13,779 nt of DNA from Oligoflexaceae bacterium (GCA_947474445.1 CANJJY010000072.1:1-13779), one strand, 5' to 3'; positions 6,381-12,702 are shown, counted from the first letter of the stretch. Notes: generated by a model from the letters alone, not told the origin. Numbers and translations: made by a program.

Positions 6381-7862
6381 TCAAATCAGTATCGTTTTTT
6401 TGGTCTCTTCTGGCCACGAACGCAGGATGCCTTGCAGCTCCATGATGCCTCCAGGAATCGACCGTCGCAGTTGCTCAAGCCTCTCGCCACTCCCTTCTAC
6501 CAGTCCGTCTCGCGCCCAATCCTCGATGTCAGCAGCCAAAGCTGAAAGAGTGGGGACCCAAAGATTAGCGAGCATTCCCTTAATCTCATGAGACGCTCTG
6601 GCAATATCAGCCAGTTGAGCCGTCCTCAAGGCGTCATCAATTTCATCGAGCAACACTGGATACCGCTTACTGAACACTGTAATGCACAATTCAAGGAGTT
6701 CTCGCTCATCGGCAAAAGCATCGCGCAGTTGTCCTGCATCGACCCATGTTTGCAGTCTCCCCGCCGCTGAAAGCTCTTTAACTCCTCTTTCTGTCCCATC
6801 GCTGCCATCCCCTGGCTCGATTCCGGGGTCTTCCTCATGCGATCTGAAACTCTCGGGCCGCGCCAGCCGACTCTGCGTCTTGCCCCTGAGGTATCGCTCG
6901 ACGGCACTCAGTATCGTTGCTTTGCCAACCGGCTTGACCATCACATCTTGCATGCCCTGCTCGAGGTAATAGGCATGTTGCGCTTGCTGCTCGTGAGAGG
7001 TCAGAGCCAAAACGGGGACATTTTGATAGCTAGGCACTTGTCTGAGGAATGGTAAGGTTTCGATGCCATCGAGAACGGGCATTTCAATATCGAGAAACAC
7101 CATATCGAATCGCTGGAGTTTGGCGCATTCAATGGCCTCGGCTCCATGCCTTGCCGTCAGCACTTGGGCTCCCAGCGATCGCAGTATAGCTGCGGTCAGC
7201 ATACGGCTCATGCTATCATCGTCAACGACGAGAACCTTGATTCCATCGAGCCCTGACTCAGATTCGACGAGAGGCAAGGTGCCCTTAGGGAATCGTACCC
7301 GCGCACTCAATCGGACCCAGCCGCTGCGAGGTGTTTCCCAACGCAGTTCGCCGCCGAGCTTTTGAATCAGCTGGCGATTCCAATTTGACTCTTCGTCCTT
7401 ATGGTGGGATTCGCTTTCATCTTTGCGGACTTTTTGGACCTCACGCTTTTGGACTTCCAAACCTATGCTGAAGGCCAGGTGCGTTTCGCTCGAAAAAAGG
7501 TGATCGCGCTTCACGTGGAAAATAATTTTTTCCAGGCTGGTTTCACTGGTGATGCGACGCGCCATGCTTTGTAGCAGGGCGTAGAGGAGGGTAGCATCAC
7601 CGACGATAGGATCTTCGAGCGTTTCATCAAAATGCTTTTCAATTTTATATCGTGGATACTGCCGACGCCACTCATCGAGAGCCTCGTCGAGGCAGAGGCG
7701 CAGCAAAAAGGCAGAGTTTTCACTCCGTCTGTCATCGACTTCATGTTTAGAGAGAGTTCGCCATGCGGCGCGTTCGCCCTGGGTGAAGGGGACGGCTTTA
7801 GCTTTTCGCGTGTGAAGATTGGTGGGTGACGTCTCCTCAGACTCATGCAATACGACGTCCAT
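6381..7862 (-). CDS. Cytoplasmic signalling protein: degenerate kinase ATPase domain, receiver, HPt
   Basis: 493 residues with no signal or membrane segment. Residues about 50-192 follow the course of a histidine-kinase ATP-binding domain. There is a GDATLLYALLQSMARRIT helix where the Asn box should be, and LIQKLGGELRWETPRSG followed by VRLSARVRFP at the end. The Asn box and the DxGxG nucleotide loop are not recognisable, and a charged insert (about 137-158) replaces that region. No HisKA domain precedes it. A canonical receiver follows (208-325): acidic pocket DDD214-216, phospho-acceptor Asp258 in FLDIEMP, Thr288, Lys310 in VKP. A C-terminal HPt domain (about 365-483) has His425 in ASHEIKG. 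It probably works as a phosphorelay intermediate fed by another kinase. The ATG at 7862 has AGGAG six bases upstream. Confidence 0.85.
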   Translation of the reverse strand: MDVVLHESEETSPTNLHTRKAKAVPFTQGERAAWRTLSKHEVDDRRSENSAFLLRLCLDEALDEWRRQYPRYKIEKHFDETLEDPIVGDATLLYALLQSMARRITSETSLEKIIFHVKRDHLFSSETHLAFSIGLEVQKREVQKVRKDESESHHKDEESNWNRQLIQKLGGELRWETPRSGWVRLSARVRFPKGTLPLVESESGLDGIKVLVVDDDSMSRMLTAAILRSLGAQVLTARHGAEAIECAKLQRFDMVFLDIEMPVLDGIETLPFLRQVPSYQNVPVLALTSHEQQAQHAYYLEQGMQDVMVKPVGKATILSAVERYLRGKTQSRLARPESFRSHEEDPGIEPGDGSDGTERGVKELSAAGRLQTWVDAGQLRDAFADERELLELCITVFSKRYPVLLDEIDDALRTAQLADIARASHEIKGMLANLWVPTLSALAADIEDWARDGLVEGSGERLEQLRRSIPGGIMELQGILRSWPEETKKTILI

Positions 7863-8217
7863 AAATAACTCCTGCGCGAAAAGAGATTCCGCTCATTTCA
7901 TTCAATTCCCAGCGGATTTCGTTTGAAAGAGATGTGGATTTTCACCCACTCACCGTCCTTGCGAATTGATTCAACTCCAAGCCTACTCTGGCTAAGCGGA
8001 GATCTATGAGGTCTTATGAAACCTGCTGAAAAGAAAGTTCCTTTCCATACTATTGCCAATCATCATGCAACCGTCAATGCCATACATGCTCGGTGTGACT
8101 TCTGGCTCGTGCTCTATCCCCGCTATTTTCTTGCAAAACCGTCTCTAGCCTTGAGGGAGAAGGGGCGGTATCGTATCGATGTGAGAGTGTTTCGAAGCCT
8201 AGTCTCATGAGGTGCTT
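7863..8217. other. Divergent intergenic region, 355 bases
   Basis: This stretch separates the minus-strand signalling gene from the plus-strand YtfJ-like gene and should hold both promoters. I find no -35/-10 pair good enough to report and no RNA gene. It contains one weak 64-codon ORF (8016-8210), listed separately. Confidence 0.5.
8016..8210 (+). CDS. Doubtful 64-residue ORF before the YtfJ-like gene
   Basis: The ATG at 8016 is preceded by GAGG at 8008-8011. The ORF ends in TGA at 8208-8210, eight bases before the next start. The product is basic and has an odd mixture of His, aromatic and Arg residues. It shows no domain, signal peptide or family resemblance that I recognise. In its favour are the ribosome site and the operon-like spacing. 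Against it are the poor composition and the chance of a 64-codon frame in an intergenic region. The sequence around its start (ATGAGGTCTTATGA) closely resembles that around the next start (ATGAGGTGCTTATGA). Confidence 0.27.
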   Translation: MKPAEKKVPFHTIANHHATVNAIHARCDFWLVLYPRYFLAKPSLALREKGRYRIDVRVFRSLVS

Positions 8218-8841
8218 ATGATCAAATTTGCTCATTTGGTATGCGCGACCATCCTTTCCTCCAGCGCCACCAGCGGTATACTGCTTGCTGATTCAAGCTA
8301 TCGCCTTCAAGTAGGCTCGGTCCTGCCCGATATTACGGTTGCAGGTGAGCACGGCGGCTCTGTTACGGACGGTGGAGCTTGGGCTAGCCACAGCATGCAG
8401 GGTCACCTTCACTTCGTCGTTTACGTCGATCCAGACGATGCCAATCTCAATAACGATCTGACAGAACGCCTCGATGCTGAAAAATATCCGGAAGGAGACC
8501 TGGACTCTGTGGCGCTGATCAATCTTGCGGCTTCTTGGAAGCCCAACGCTCTCATTATGTCTGTCCTACGTGGCAAGCAAAAGGAATATCCTTTAACCAC
8601 ATACGTCTTTGATAAGGACAAGTACGTCGCGCAGCAGTGGGATCTCATACCAGAAGGTTTCCACGTTCTCCTGATCGATGCTAATGGCAAGTTGATCTTT
8701 GAGAAAGCCGGACAATTCTCCAAGCAGGAAACCGACAGTTTTCTAGCCTTGGTCAAAGAAGAAGTGAGCAAGAATAGGGCGAAGAATAGAATGAGTTCAG
8801 CGGAAAAGACCGGGGAAGGGGAAACAAAGAAATCTCTCTAA
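8218..8841 (+). CDS. YtfJ-family periplasmic protein, thioredoxin-like fold
   Basis: 207 residues. The N-terminus (about 1-24, IKFAHLVCATILSSS onward, ending near LLA) is a signal peptide, so a periplasmic site is expected. The body matches the YtfJ pattern: VGSVLPDITVAG near the start, the HFVVYVDPDD strand, EYPLTTYVFDKD, QQWDLIPEGFHVLLIDANGK, and a terminal Phe-Leu-Ala-Leu-Val helix. The fold is thioredoxin/AhpC-like, but no CxxC is present, so redox activity is not expected. The family has no settled function. A Lys/Ser/Glu-rich tail extends past the usual end. I preferred the ATG at 8218 to the GTG at 8212 because GAGG at 8209-8212 is then well placed. The stop codon forms the loop of the terminator. 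Confidence 0.78.
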   Translation: MIKFAHLVCATILSSSATSGILLADSSYRLQVGSVLPDITVAGEHGGSVTDGGAWASHSMQGHLHFVVYVDPDDANLNNDLTERLDAEKYPEGDLDSVALINLAASWKPNALIMSVLRGKQKEYPLTTYVFDKDKYVAQQWDLIPEGFHVLLIDANGKLIFEKAGQFSKQETDSFLALVKEEVSKNRAKNRMSSAEKTGEGETKKSL

Positions 8842-8854
8842 GAGAGATTTCTTT
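8826..8854 (+). terminator. Terminator hairpin whose loop is the YtfJ-like stop codon
   Basis: AAAGAAATCTCTC (8826-8838), loop TAA (8839-8841), then GAGAGATTTCTTT (8842-8854) is a perfect 13-base inverted repeat. The core TCTCTC/GAGAGA stem is flanked by an A-rich arm and a TTTCTTT arm, so it can terminate in both directions. The three-base loop is exactly the stop codon of the preceding gene. Confidence 0.72.
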
Positions 8855-8923
8855 GAATGAGAAGATGCTACGTCCTATTGACGTGCACCTATCCCAATGT
8901 TCCCATTGAGTAATTCCAGATTC

Positions 8924-9005
8924 GTGTAACGACTGTGTAATGCCAATGTTTTCAGTAAGATAGATGATTTTTCTTAAATCATCACGCTTATTGCCGAAAG
9001 TGTAA
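8924..9005. repeat. GTGTAA direct repeats upstream of the integrase
   Basis: GTGTAA occurs at 8924-8929, 8935-8940 and 9000-9005. The first two are 11 bases apart, one helical turn, and so present the same DNA face. The second and third extend to TGTAAT, a good -10 match, so they may instead be promoter boxes for the integrase. The sequence CCAATGTT also recurs, at 8894-8901 and 8943-8950. Confidence 0.4.
8963..8983. repeat. Perfect inverted repeat upstream of the integrase
   Basis: GATGATTT (8963-8970), loop TTCTT, AAATCATC (8976-8983). This eight-base perfect stem lies 47 bases before the integrase start. It could be a recombinase core or arm site, a repressor site, or a leader hairpin. 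Confidence 0.45.
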
Positions 9006-9029
9006 TCATGACACACAGAGGCAATAAAG

Positions 9030-10319
9030 ATGGATGAGCTAAGGGTTTCTTTTCAGAAAGTCCCAACCAAAAAGTCCGGTGATCACTGGTTTGTGTCTTA
9101 CGTGAATCCTGGATCGGGCAAACGTAAAAGAGTCAAAAAGAAGGTGTCTGGGTTATTACCCACAGAAGAAGCAGCTCAGGCTTGGGCTAAAAACCACCTG
9201 CCCACTCTCCTTAAAAAGGAAGTGGCATTGCTGAACAACCAGCAGTGGCGATCCAAGTCTGAAGTTGCCTTATTGGCCCACCAATTTGAAGCATTTAAAA
9301 AGCTGGAATTCCCTAAAAGCTACTGGCAAACCACAGGCGCACTGCAAAACTACGTGCTGCCCTACTTTGTCACCATCGCAGATCTGCCAGATCCCAACTC
9401 CTGGTACCCACATCACCAGAGGTTTAAAGTCTGGTTATTGTCCGATGCAAACTTACCCGGTACCTCGAAGAAGCTGTCAGTCTCCACGGCAAATAAGGCC
9501 ATTAATTCTTTAAATAAGTTCTGTGAATGGCTTAGGGATCACCACCAGTCTTTGACTTATGACAGCTGCAGACCACTCAAAGCCTACCCCAATAAGATGT
9601 TAAATAGGCGAGGAGCTAGGGATCTGGTAACCGAAGAAGATATGGTCTTGGCCGTTAATTCCCTAAGAGCCAAAGGGAATGATCTGGAAGCTGATGGGAT
9701 ATTAGTCCAGAGACATACTGGTATGAGGCTATCAGAGCTTTTGGGTTTGTCTCTCTCATCTCTGACCACGCAGGTGCCAGACAAGCTGAAAGAAACGTTT
9801 AAAAGCCTAGGTATCGATACAATATATGGAGCTATTTACCTCGATTCGCAGCCCAAACATGGCTACATCACCAGAGGAATAGACGGCTCAATTTCCAGAG
9901 TTCCACTCAAGTGGCGTCCAGAAATCTCACCCAAATACGCCCGCACCATACCCATCCACGATAAAGCCGTCTGGAATATCCTGGCCACTCGTTTCCAAGC
10001 CCAAAAGGATTTATTGGCCAAGACCCTTCATGGACCCAACAAAGAAAACTACCTCCTTTTCGATAAAGGCCAGCGCACCCCATATATGGCAGCAGTAAAG
10101 GAAGCGTATGTTTCGTTAGGACTTATCCCAAAAGTCTCTCACTTGCTGAGACATACCCGGATAACTGAACTGACCATGCTGGGAATGGATGACAAAATGT
10201 TGGAGCTGCTAATGGGAAATAAGGCTCTGGCTCAGAAACTCTACCAACACATAGTTGAAGTATTGAACCGTAAAACGATCCAAGATCGCGACTTGCAAGA
10301 CATTGCCATAGTCGCTTAA
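9030..10319 (+). CDS. Tyrosine recombinase (phage/island-type integrase)
   Basis: 429 residues. The N-terminal part (about 15-60) is a Lys/Arg-rich, arm-binding-like domain. The core-binding helical domain is about 75-185 and the catalytic domain about 195-415. Visible catalytic residues are Arg233 in HTGMRLSELLGL, His371 and Arg374 in HLLRHTRITEL, and the nucleophile Tyr405 in KLYQHIVEV. The usual LGH motif is MGN (Asn397), a replacement of the second His/Trp position. ARTIPIHD (304-311) is the strand before it. It would integrate or excise an element by strand exchange through a covalent tyrosine-DNA link. It is the first gene after the resident block, faces into the accessory region, and is followed 19 bases later by a small ORF. 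The ATG at 9030 has GAGG about nine bases upstream. Confidence 0.92.
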   Translation: MDELRVSFQKVPTKKSGDHWFVSYVNPGSGKRKRVKKKVSGLLPTEEAAQAWAKNHLPTLLKKEVALLNNQQWRSKSEVALLAHQFEAFKKLEFPKSYWQTTGALQNYVLPYFVTIADLPDPNSWYPHHQRFKVWLLSDANLPGTSKKLSVSTANKAINSLNKFCEWLRDHHQSLTYDSCRPLKAYPNKMLNRRGARDLVTEEDMVLAVNSLRAKGNDLEADGILVQRHTGMRLSELLGLSLSSLTTQVPDKLKETFKSLGIDTIYGAIYLDSQPKHGYITRGIDGSISRVPLKWRPEISPKYARTIPIHDKAVWNILATRFQAQKDLLAKTLHGPNKENYLLFDKGQRTPYMAAVKEAYVSLGLIPKVSHLLRHTRITELTMLGMDDKMLELLMGNKALAQKLYQHIVEVLNRKTIQDRDLQDIAIVA

Positions 10320-10338
10320 CCCCTAGGAGATAAGTGAG

Positions 10339-10485
10339 ATGGAAAAAGTCCCTTCCAAGCCCAAAGGCCGCCCACCTGCTTCCCAAGCACCAGCCATCAC
10401 AATGCAGGAAGAGGGAGAGTATCTCGTCCTTAGAGTTCCCAAAAAAATAGCAGCATCGCTGCTGCTAAAGGACTTACTCAACTGA
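10339..10485 (+). CDS. Small basic protein with AT-hook-like motif, behind the integrase
   Basis: 48 residues, starting at the ATG at 10339. AGGAG lies ten bases upstream, and the gap after the integrase stop is 19 bases. The N-terminus holds PSKPKGRPPAS, whose KGRPP core resembles an AT-hook that binds the minor groove. The C-terminus, EYLVLRVPKKIAASLLLKDLL, has the strand-then-helix look of a ribbon-helix-helix protein. Small DNA-binding proteins beside integrases often act as excision factors or repressors. That role is inferred from position and motif only. The minus-strand terminator of the opposing operon lies inside this frame, encoding part of KKIAASLLL. This is either compact use of the sequence or a reason to doubt the ORF. 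Confidence 0.5.
   Translation: MEKVPSKPKGRPPASQAPAITMQEEGEYLVLRVPKKIAASLLLKDLLN
10441..10467 (-). terminator. Rho-independent terminator of the opposing secreted-protein operon
   Basis: On the minus strand the stem is TAGCAGCA, loop GCGA, TGCTGCTA (10467-10448), a perfect eight-base stem followed immediately by seven T (10447-10441). It lies 42 bases after the secreted-protein stop (10509) and entirely inside the small plus-strand ORF behind the integrase. Confidence 0.82.
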
Positions 10486-10508
10486 TTCCCAACGCCTCAA
10501 GGATGAGG

Positions 10509-11243
10509 CTACTTATGTGCACTGCTTGAACTGCCACCACCGCCACCACAATGTGGGCAATCATTTATAGTCACTCCTGGAGTTCCAAAACCCCCACCAT
10601 TATTGCCAAAGCCTCCCAGGTTACCGCCGCCTGGTAGGTAAGAACCAATACCGGAATTTGACGGAGCACTACCGCCCCCACCCGTAGAAGTATGGGTTGG
10701 TTTTGGGGGAGGCGCGGAAGCATCAGCTTCTTCCTTCACTTTTTTCAGTATAGCTTCTCGTCTTGCAGCTAGGATTTGATTAGCTTTATACATATCGTTA
10801 CATTCAAGCCCAGCCTGGTAACAGGTAAAATATGCCAGAGGTACTGCAAAACCACCAGATAGTAATGCTTCTGCAGTAGAAACTAGACAAATCGAGCCAG
10901 TGACTAAGCATTTTAAAAAGTTCTTTTGGACATCGTCATTTATGTCTTTTACTTCTTTTACCTCTTCAACCGAATAATATGTCTTCTCTAAACCTGCTTC
11001 TTTTAGTGCGTTGTATTGGGCATCAGTTAGTAATTCCACCTTTACCCCAATATCAAATGTAGGGAGGGTGCGACTATAAACAATGAATTGCCCATTGGGT
11101 TTGTCAATTCTTCCCACTGTGCAGGAGTTTGTTTCATTTAGGCAAACTTCAAACCAACTTGCCTTAGGAAAATCCAAAGCCAATAGTTGATTACGGGGCA
11201 AAAGATATGTGACGATAGCAAATAGAAGCCCCAATTTATTCAT
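10509..11243 (-). CDS. Secreted, Gly-rich protein with regularly paired cysteines
   Basis: 244 residues; family not recognised. A signal peptide covers about 1-23 (MNKLGLLFAIVTYLLP onward, ending near LLA). The mature part has eight cysteines in four pairs: 34/41, 112/119 and 141/148 are all CX6C, and 229/232 is CPHC. Residues about 112-140 are hydrophobic and Gly/Ala-rich and could insert in a membrane. A charged helix follows (150-172), then a Pro-rich hinge, then a Gly/Ser/Asn-rich tail with GGG runs to the C-terminus. The start ATG forms an ATGA overlap with the upstream small membrane gene, so the two are translated together. Even cysteine pairing suggests disulfides formed outside the cytoplasm. 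An exported effector, surface protein or lysis-type protein are all possible; none is proven. Confidence 0.78.
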   Translation of the reverse strand: MNKLGLLFAIVTYLLPRNQLLALDFPKASWFEVCLNETNSCTVGRIDKPNGQFIVYSRTLPTFDIGVKVELLTDAQYNALKEAGLEKTYYSVEEVKEVKDINDDVQKNFLKCLVTGSICLVSTAEALLSGGFAVPLAYFTCYQAGLECNDMYKANQILAARREAILKKVKEEADASAPPPKPTHTSTGGGGSAPSNSGIGSYLPGGGNLGGFGNNGGGFGTPGVTINDCPHCGGGGGSSSSAHK

Positions 11244-11455
11244 TTTGCTTTACCCTCGAGCTGTTGCTTTGCAAGCCTGAATTTAATCGCCCAGTAAAGT
11301 GCTTCAACCATCAGGTAGTCTCTCACCACAAAATCAAGCCAGTTTTGAATGAAGTGACGGACAATTTCGGAGTCAATGTTCAATAATCTTGCGGTCACTC
11401 CGAACAGGGCGATAATCATCAAGATGTATCGAATTGGGGTTACGATTTTAAGCAT
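11240..11455 (-). CDS. Small inner-membrane protein, partner of the secreted protein
   Basis: 71 residues. One clear transmembrane helix (about 4-24, IVTPIRYILMIIALFGVTA) is followed by an amphipathic, aromatic-rich stretch (about 34-60) that may be a second membrane-associated helix. The C-terminus is basic. A near-ideal AAGGAGGG ribosome site (11468-11461) precedes the ATG at 11455, implying strong translation. The stop overlaps the secreted-protein start in ATGA form. The size and topology would fit a holin-like or chaperone/immunity-type partner, but no family is recognised. A weak promoter (TTGCGC, 17 bases, TACTAA) can be read upstream on the minus strand. Confidence 0.72.
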   Translation of the reverse strand: MLKIVTPIRYILMIIALFGVTARLLNIDSEIVRHFIQNWLDFVVRDYLMVEALYWAIKFRLAKQQLEGKAK

Positions 11456-11599
11456 CAGCGCCCTCCTTATTTTGACCTAGCTTTCCCACTTAGTACCTCG
11501 CCTCAAATCCACGCGCAACAAGCATTCTAAGGCCGAGCACCCATGGAAACGCAACCCTACGGAATGACTTCCTGCCTAACAAGATGTCCTTTGATTTTT

Positions 11600-11641
11600 G
11601 GGGAAGAGAGGGGGGGGTAGGGTGAATCAACTTTGGGAGGG
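11600..11641 (+). other. G-rich leader, possible G-quadruplex, with a run of eight G
   Basis: GGGG, AAGAGA, eight G (11610-11617), TA, GGG, and then GGGAGGG just before the small-gene start. Four G-triplets with loops of 6, 2 and 2 bases can be chosen, fitting a G-quadruplex on the plus strand. The last GGGAGGG is also the ribosome site of the 53-residue ORF. A folded leader could therefore control its translation. The G8 run is a likely slippage site. Confidence 0.5.
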
Positions 11642-11646
11642 ACGAA

Positions 11647-11808
11647 ATGACAGACAAGGGCCAGCTAATAGACCTGCGAGAAGCGTTCGAATACATCCGG
11701 CAAGTGAATGATGAATTGAGGATATTTAGGGAAGAGGAGGACGGGAAGTGGGATTGGGCTGAGGCAAGTTTGATGATAAACCCGCCGAATTCGTGGCCTG
11801 TTAAATAG
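11647..11808 (+). CDS. Small acidic protein of unknown function
   Basis: 53 residues, MTDKGQLIDLREAFEYIRQV onward. It is strongly acidic in the middle (REEEDGKWDWAEA) and ends PPNSWPVK. The ATG at 11647 has GGGAGGG five bases upstream, an excellent site, which is the main reason to call it. The first 40 residues look like one or two amphipathic helices. No family is recognised. It is divergent from the small membrane gene and converges on the retropepsin gene (16 bases apart). The acidic character would fit an antitoxin-, anti-repressor- or adaptor-type small protein, but nothing shows which. Its leader holds the G-rich tract. Confidence 0.55.
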   Translation: MTDKGQLIDLREAFEYIRQVNDELRIFREEEDGKWDWAEASLMINPPNSWPVK

Positions 11809-11824
11809 GAGCGCCCGAGCCATA

Positions 11825-12346
11825 TTAATCAGAAATATAGACAGACGAAGTGGGCCCATGCCAAGAGATTAACCACCTTGTCATGAGATCTCTTCCAATC
11901 AAAATTCCAAAATTCCTTGGGTCGTTTGGATCTTGTAAATGCCGCGCAAGATTAAAACCAAGCTGGCAGCTTCCCAAGTTATGGTCTCGGAATGCGTTTA
12001 GCCCGTTCAAAAACGATAGGTCCGCAGCATAGGTATTTCCTATGCGGGGTCCAGAAGCTGTTTGTGAAGTACACGAGCCAGTAACTAGCAAGTTTAAATG
12101 CTGAGCTAACGTGTCATCGATTGAAGTGACACTGGCTCCAGTGTCTAAATGAGCCATTACAACTATGGACTGTAAAGGTGCAGGTGTAGCGCCCGCACGC
12201 AGCGCGCTGGCCGTTGAAATTTCAATGGGCATATTAAACCCCACTTGAGCAAGCGCTAGATGGTTTTGACTTACTGAAATTCTTGAGTTAGGGGCGACAG
12301 CAGGAGTGATATTTACACCAAACGGTACAGCACTGACAATCGTCAC
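11825..12346 (-). CDS. Retropepsin-like aspartic protease
   Basis: 173 residues. The single active-site motif is HLDTGASVTSI (Asp68-Thr-Gly-Ala-Ser72), preceded by a hydrophobic strand (IVVMA). The family's second landmark, FGILIGRDLM (147-155), follows before the C-terminal strand pair. One DTGAS per chain means it must dimerise, as retroviral-type proteases do. No signal peptide or membrane segment is seen, so it is probably cytoplasmic. The start is a GTG at 12346. It is in the same frame as the upstream gene and separated from it by one UGA (12352-12350) and one codon. Thus either reinitiation at GTG (the GGGGTG before it could serve as ribosome site) or readthrough would produce it. The preceding DUF5678-like protein is probably its functional partner. 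Confidence 0.82.
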   Translation of the reverse strand: MTIVSAVPFGVNITPAVAPNSRISVSQNHLALAQVGFNMPIEISTASALRAGATPAPLQSIVVMAHLDTGASVTSIDDTLAQHLNLLVTGSCTSQTASGPRIGNTYAADLSFLNGLNAFRDHNLGSCQLGFNLARHLQDPNDPRNFGILIGRDLMTRWLISWHGPTSSVYISD

Positions 12347-12349
12347 ACA

Positions 12350-12589
12350 TCACCCCGCAATGGCGTGAAAGTTTATCACTTTTGACTCGTCAAGAGCCTG
12401 CTGAATAACGAATTCGTCATGGGGTAAATTTGACGCAGCAAACTGAAGAGCTGTCTCAAAAGTGTCATAGGCCGCGATTAGCTTTTCATCATGAATCACA
12501 AGAAACTTGTGTTTAGTTAAAGGGTTGAGCAAGTAATTGCTTAACTCCCGATTGAAGAAATCTAAATTTTGCTTCTTTTTATCGTTCAT
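12350..12589 (-). CDS. DUF5678-like small protein, partner of the retropepsin
   Basis: 79 residues from the ATG at 12589, which has GGAG seven bases upstream. An ATG at 12625 in the same frame is rejected because it overlaps the best -10 box. An N-terminal helix (FFNRELSNYLLN) leads into HKFLVIHDEKLIAAYDTFET, an Ala-rich helix, and DEFVIQQAL. This order (a strand, a hairpin with a D-E-K turn, a helix, an edge strand) resembles DUF5678 proteins. Those I recall being encoded next to bacterial retropepsin-like proteases; the resemblance is by eye. The stop is UGA, and the frame continues straight into the protease. It may be an inhibitor, adaptor or substrate of that protease. Confidence 0.65.
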   Translation of the reverse strand: MNDKKKQNLDFFNRELSNYLLNPLTKHKFLVIHDEKLIAAYDTFETALQFAASNLPHDEFVIQQALDESKVINFHAIAG

Positions 12590-12620
12590 ATTTAGTCTCC
12601 AATTTCTGCCTGCTTTTCCT

Positions 12621-12648
12621 ATCATAACACCTGATCTATCACCACCAA
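12621..12648 (-). promoter_or_regulatory. Promoter of the DUF5678-like/retropepsin unit
   Basis: On the minus strand: TTGGTG (12648-12643), a 16-base spacer, then TATGAT (12626-12621), a five-of-six -10. Transcription would start near 12614, giving a leader of about 25 bases with the GGAG site before the ATG at 12589. The upstream ATG at 12625 lies in the -10 box and would not be transcribed. Confidence 0.55.
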
Positions 12649-12657
12649 AATGACCAT

Positions 12658-12698
12658 AAAAATTAAGGGCCTTTTATCCATGCAATTGGCCCCCTTTT
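12658..12698 (-). terminator. Terminator after the decayed edge gene
   Basis: On the minus strand a GGGCC/GGCCC stem flanked by AAGG/TT encloses a long loop of about 16 bases (12698-12665), followed by AATTTTT (12664-12658). It lies just after the stop at 12703 and insulates the DUF5678-like gene's promoter from readthrough. The long loop lowers confidence. Confidence 0.55.
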
Positions 12699-12702
12699 AG
12701 AT

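Noticed and set aside
10494..10509. GCCTCA/TGAGGC hairpin between the small ORF and the secreted-protein gene as a terminator
   Set aside because: No T tract on either strand; the hairpin with seven T at 10441-10467 serves better.
11490..11859. Minus-strand ORFs of 64-68 codons between the membrane-protein and retropepsin genes
   Set aside because: No ribosome sites, random-like products, and overlap with the better supported 53-residue plus-strand ORF.
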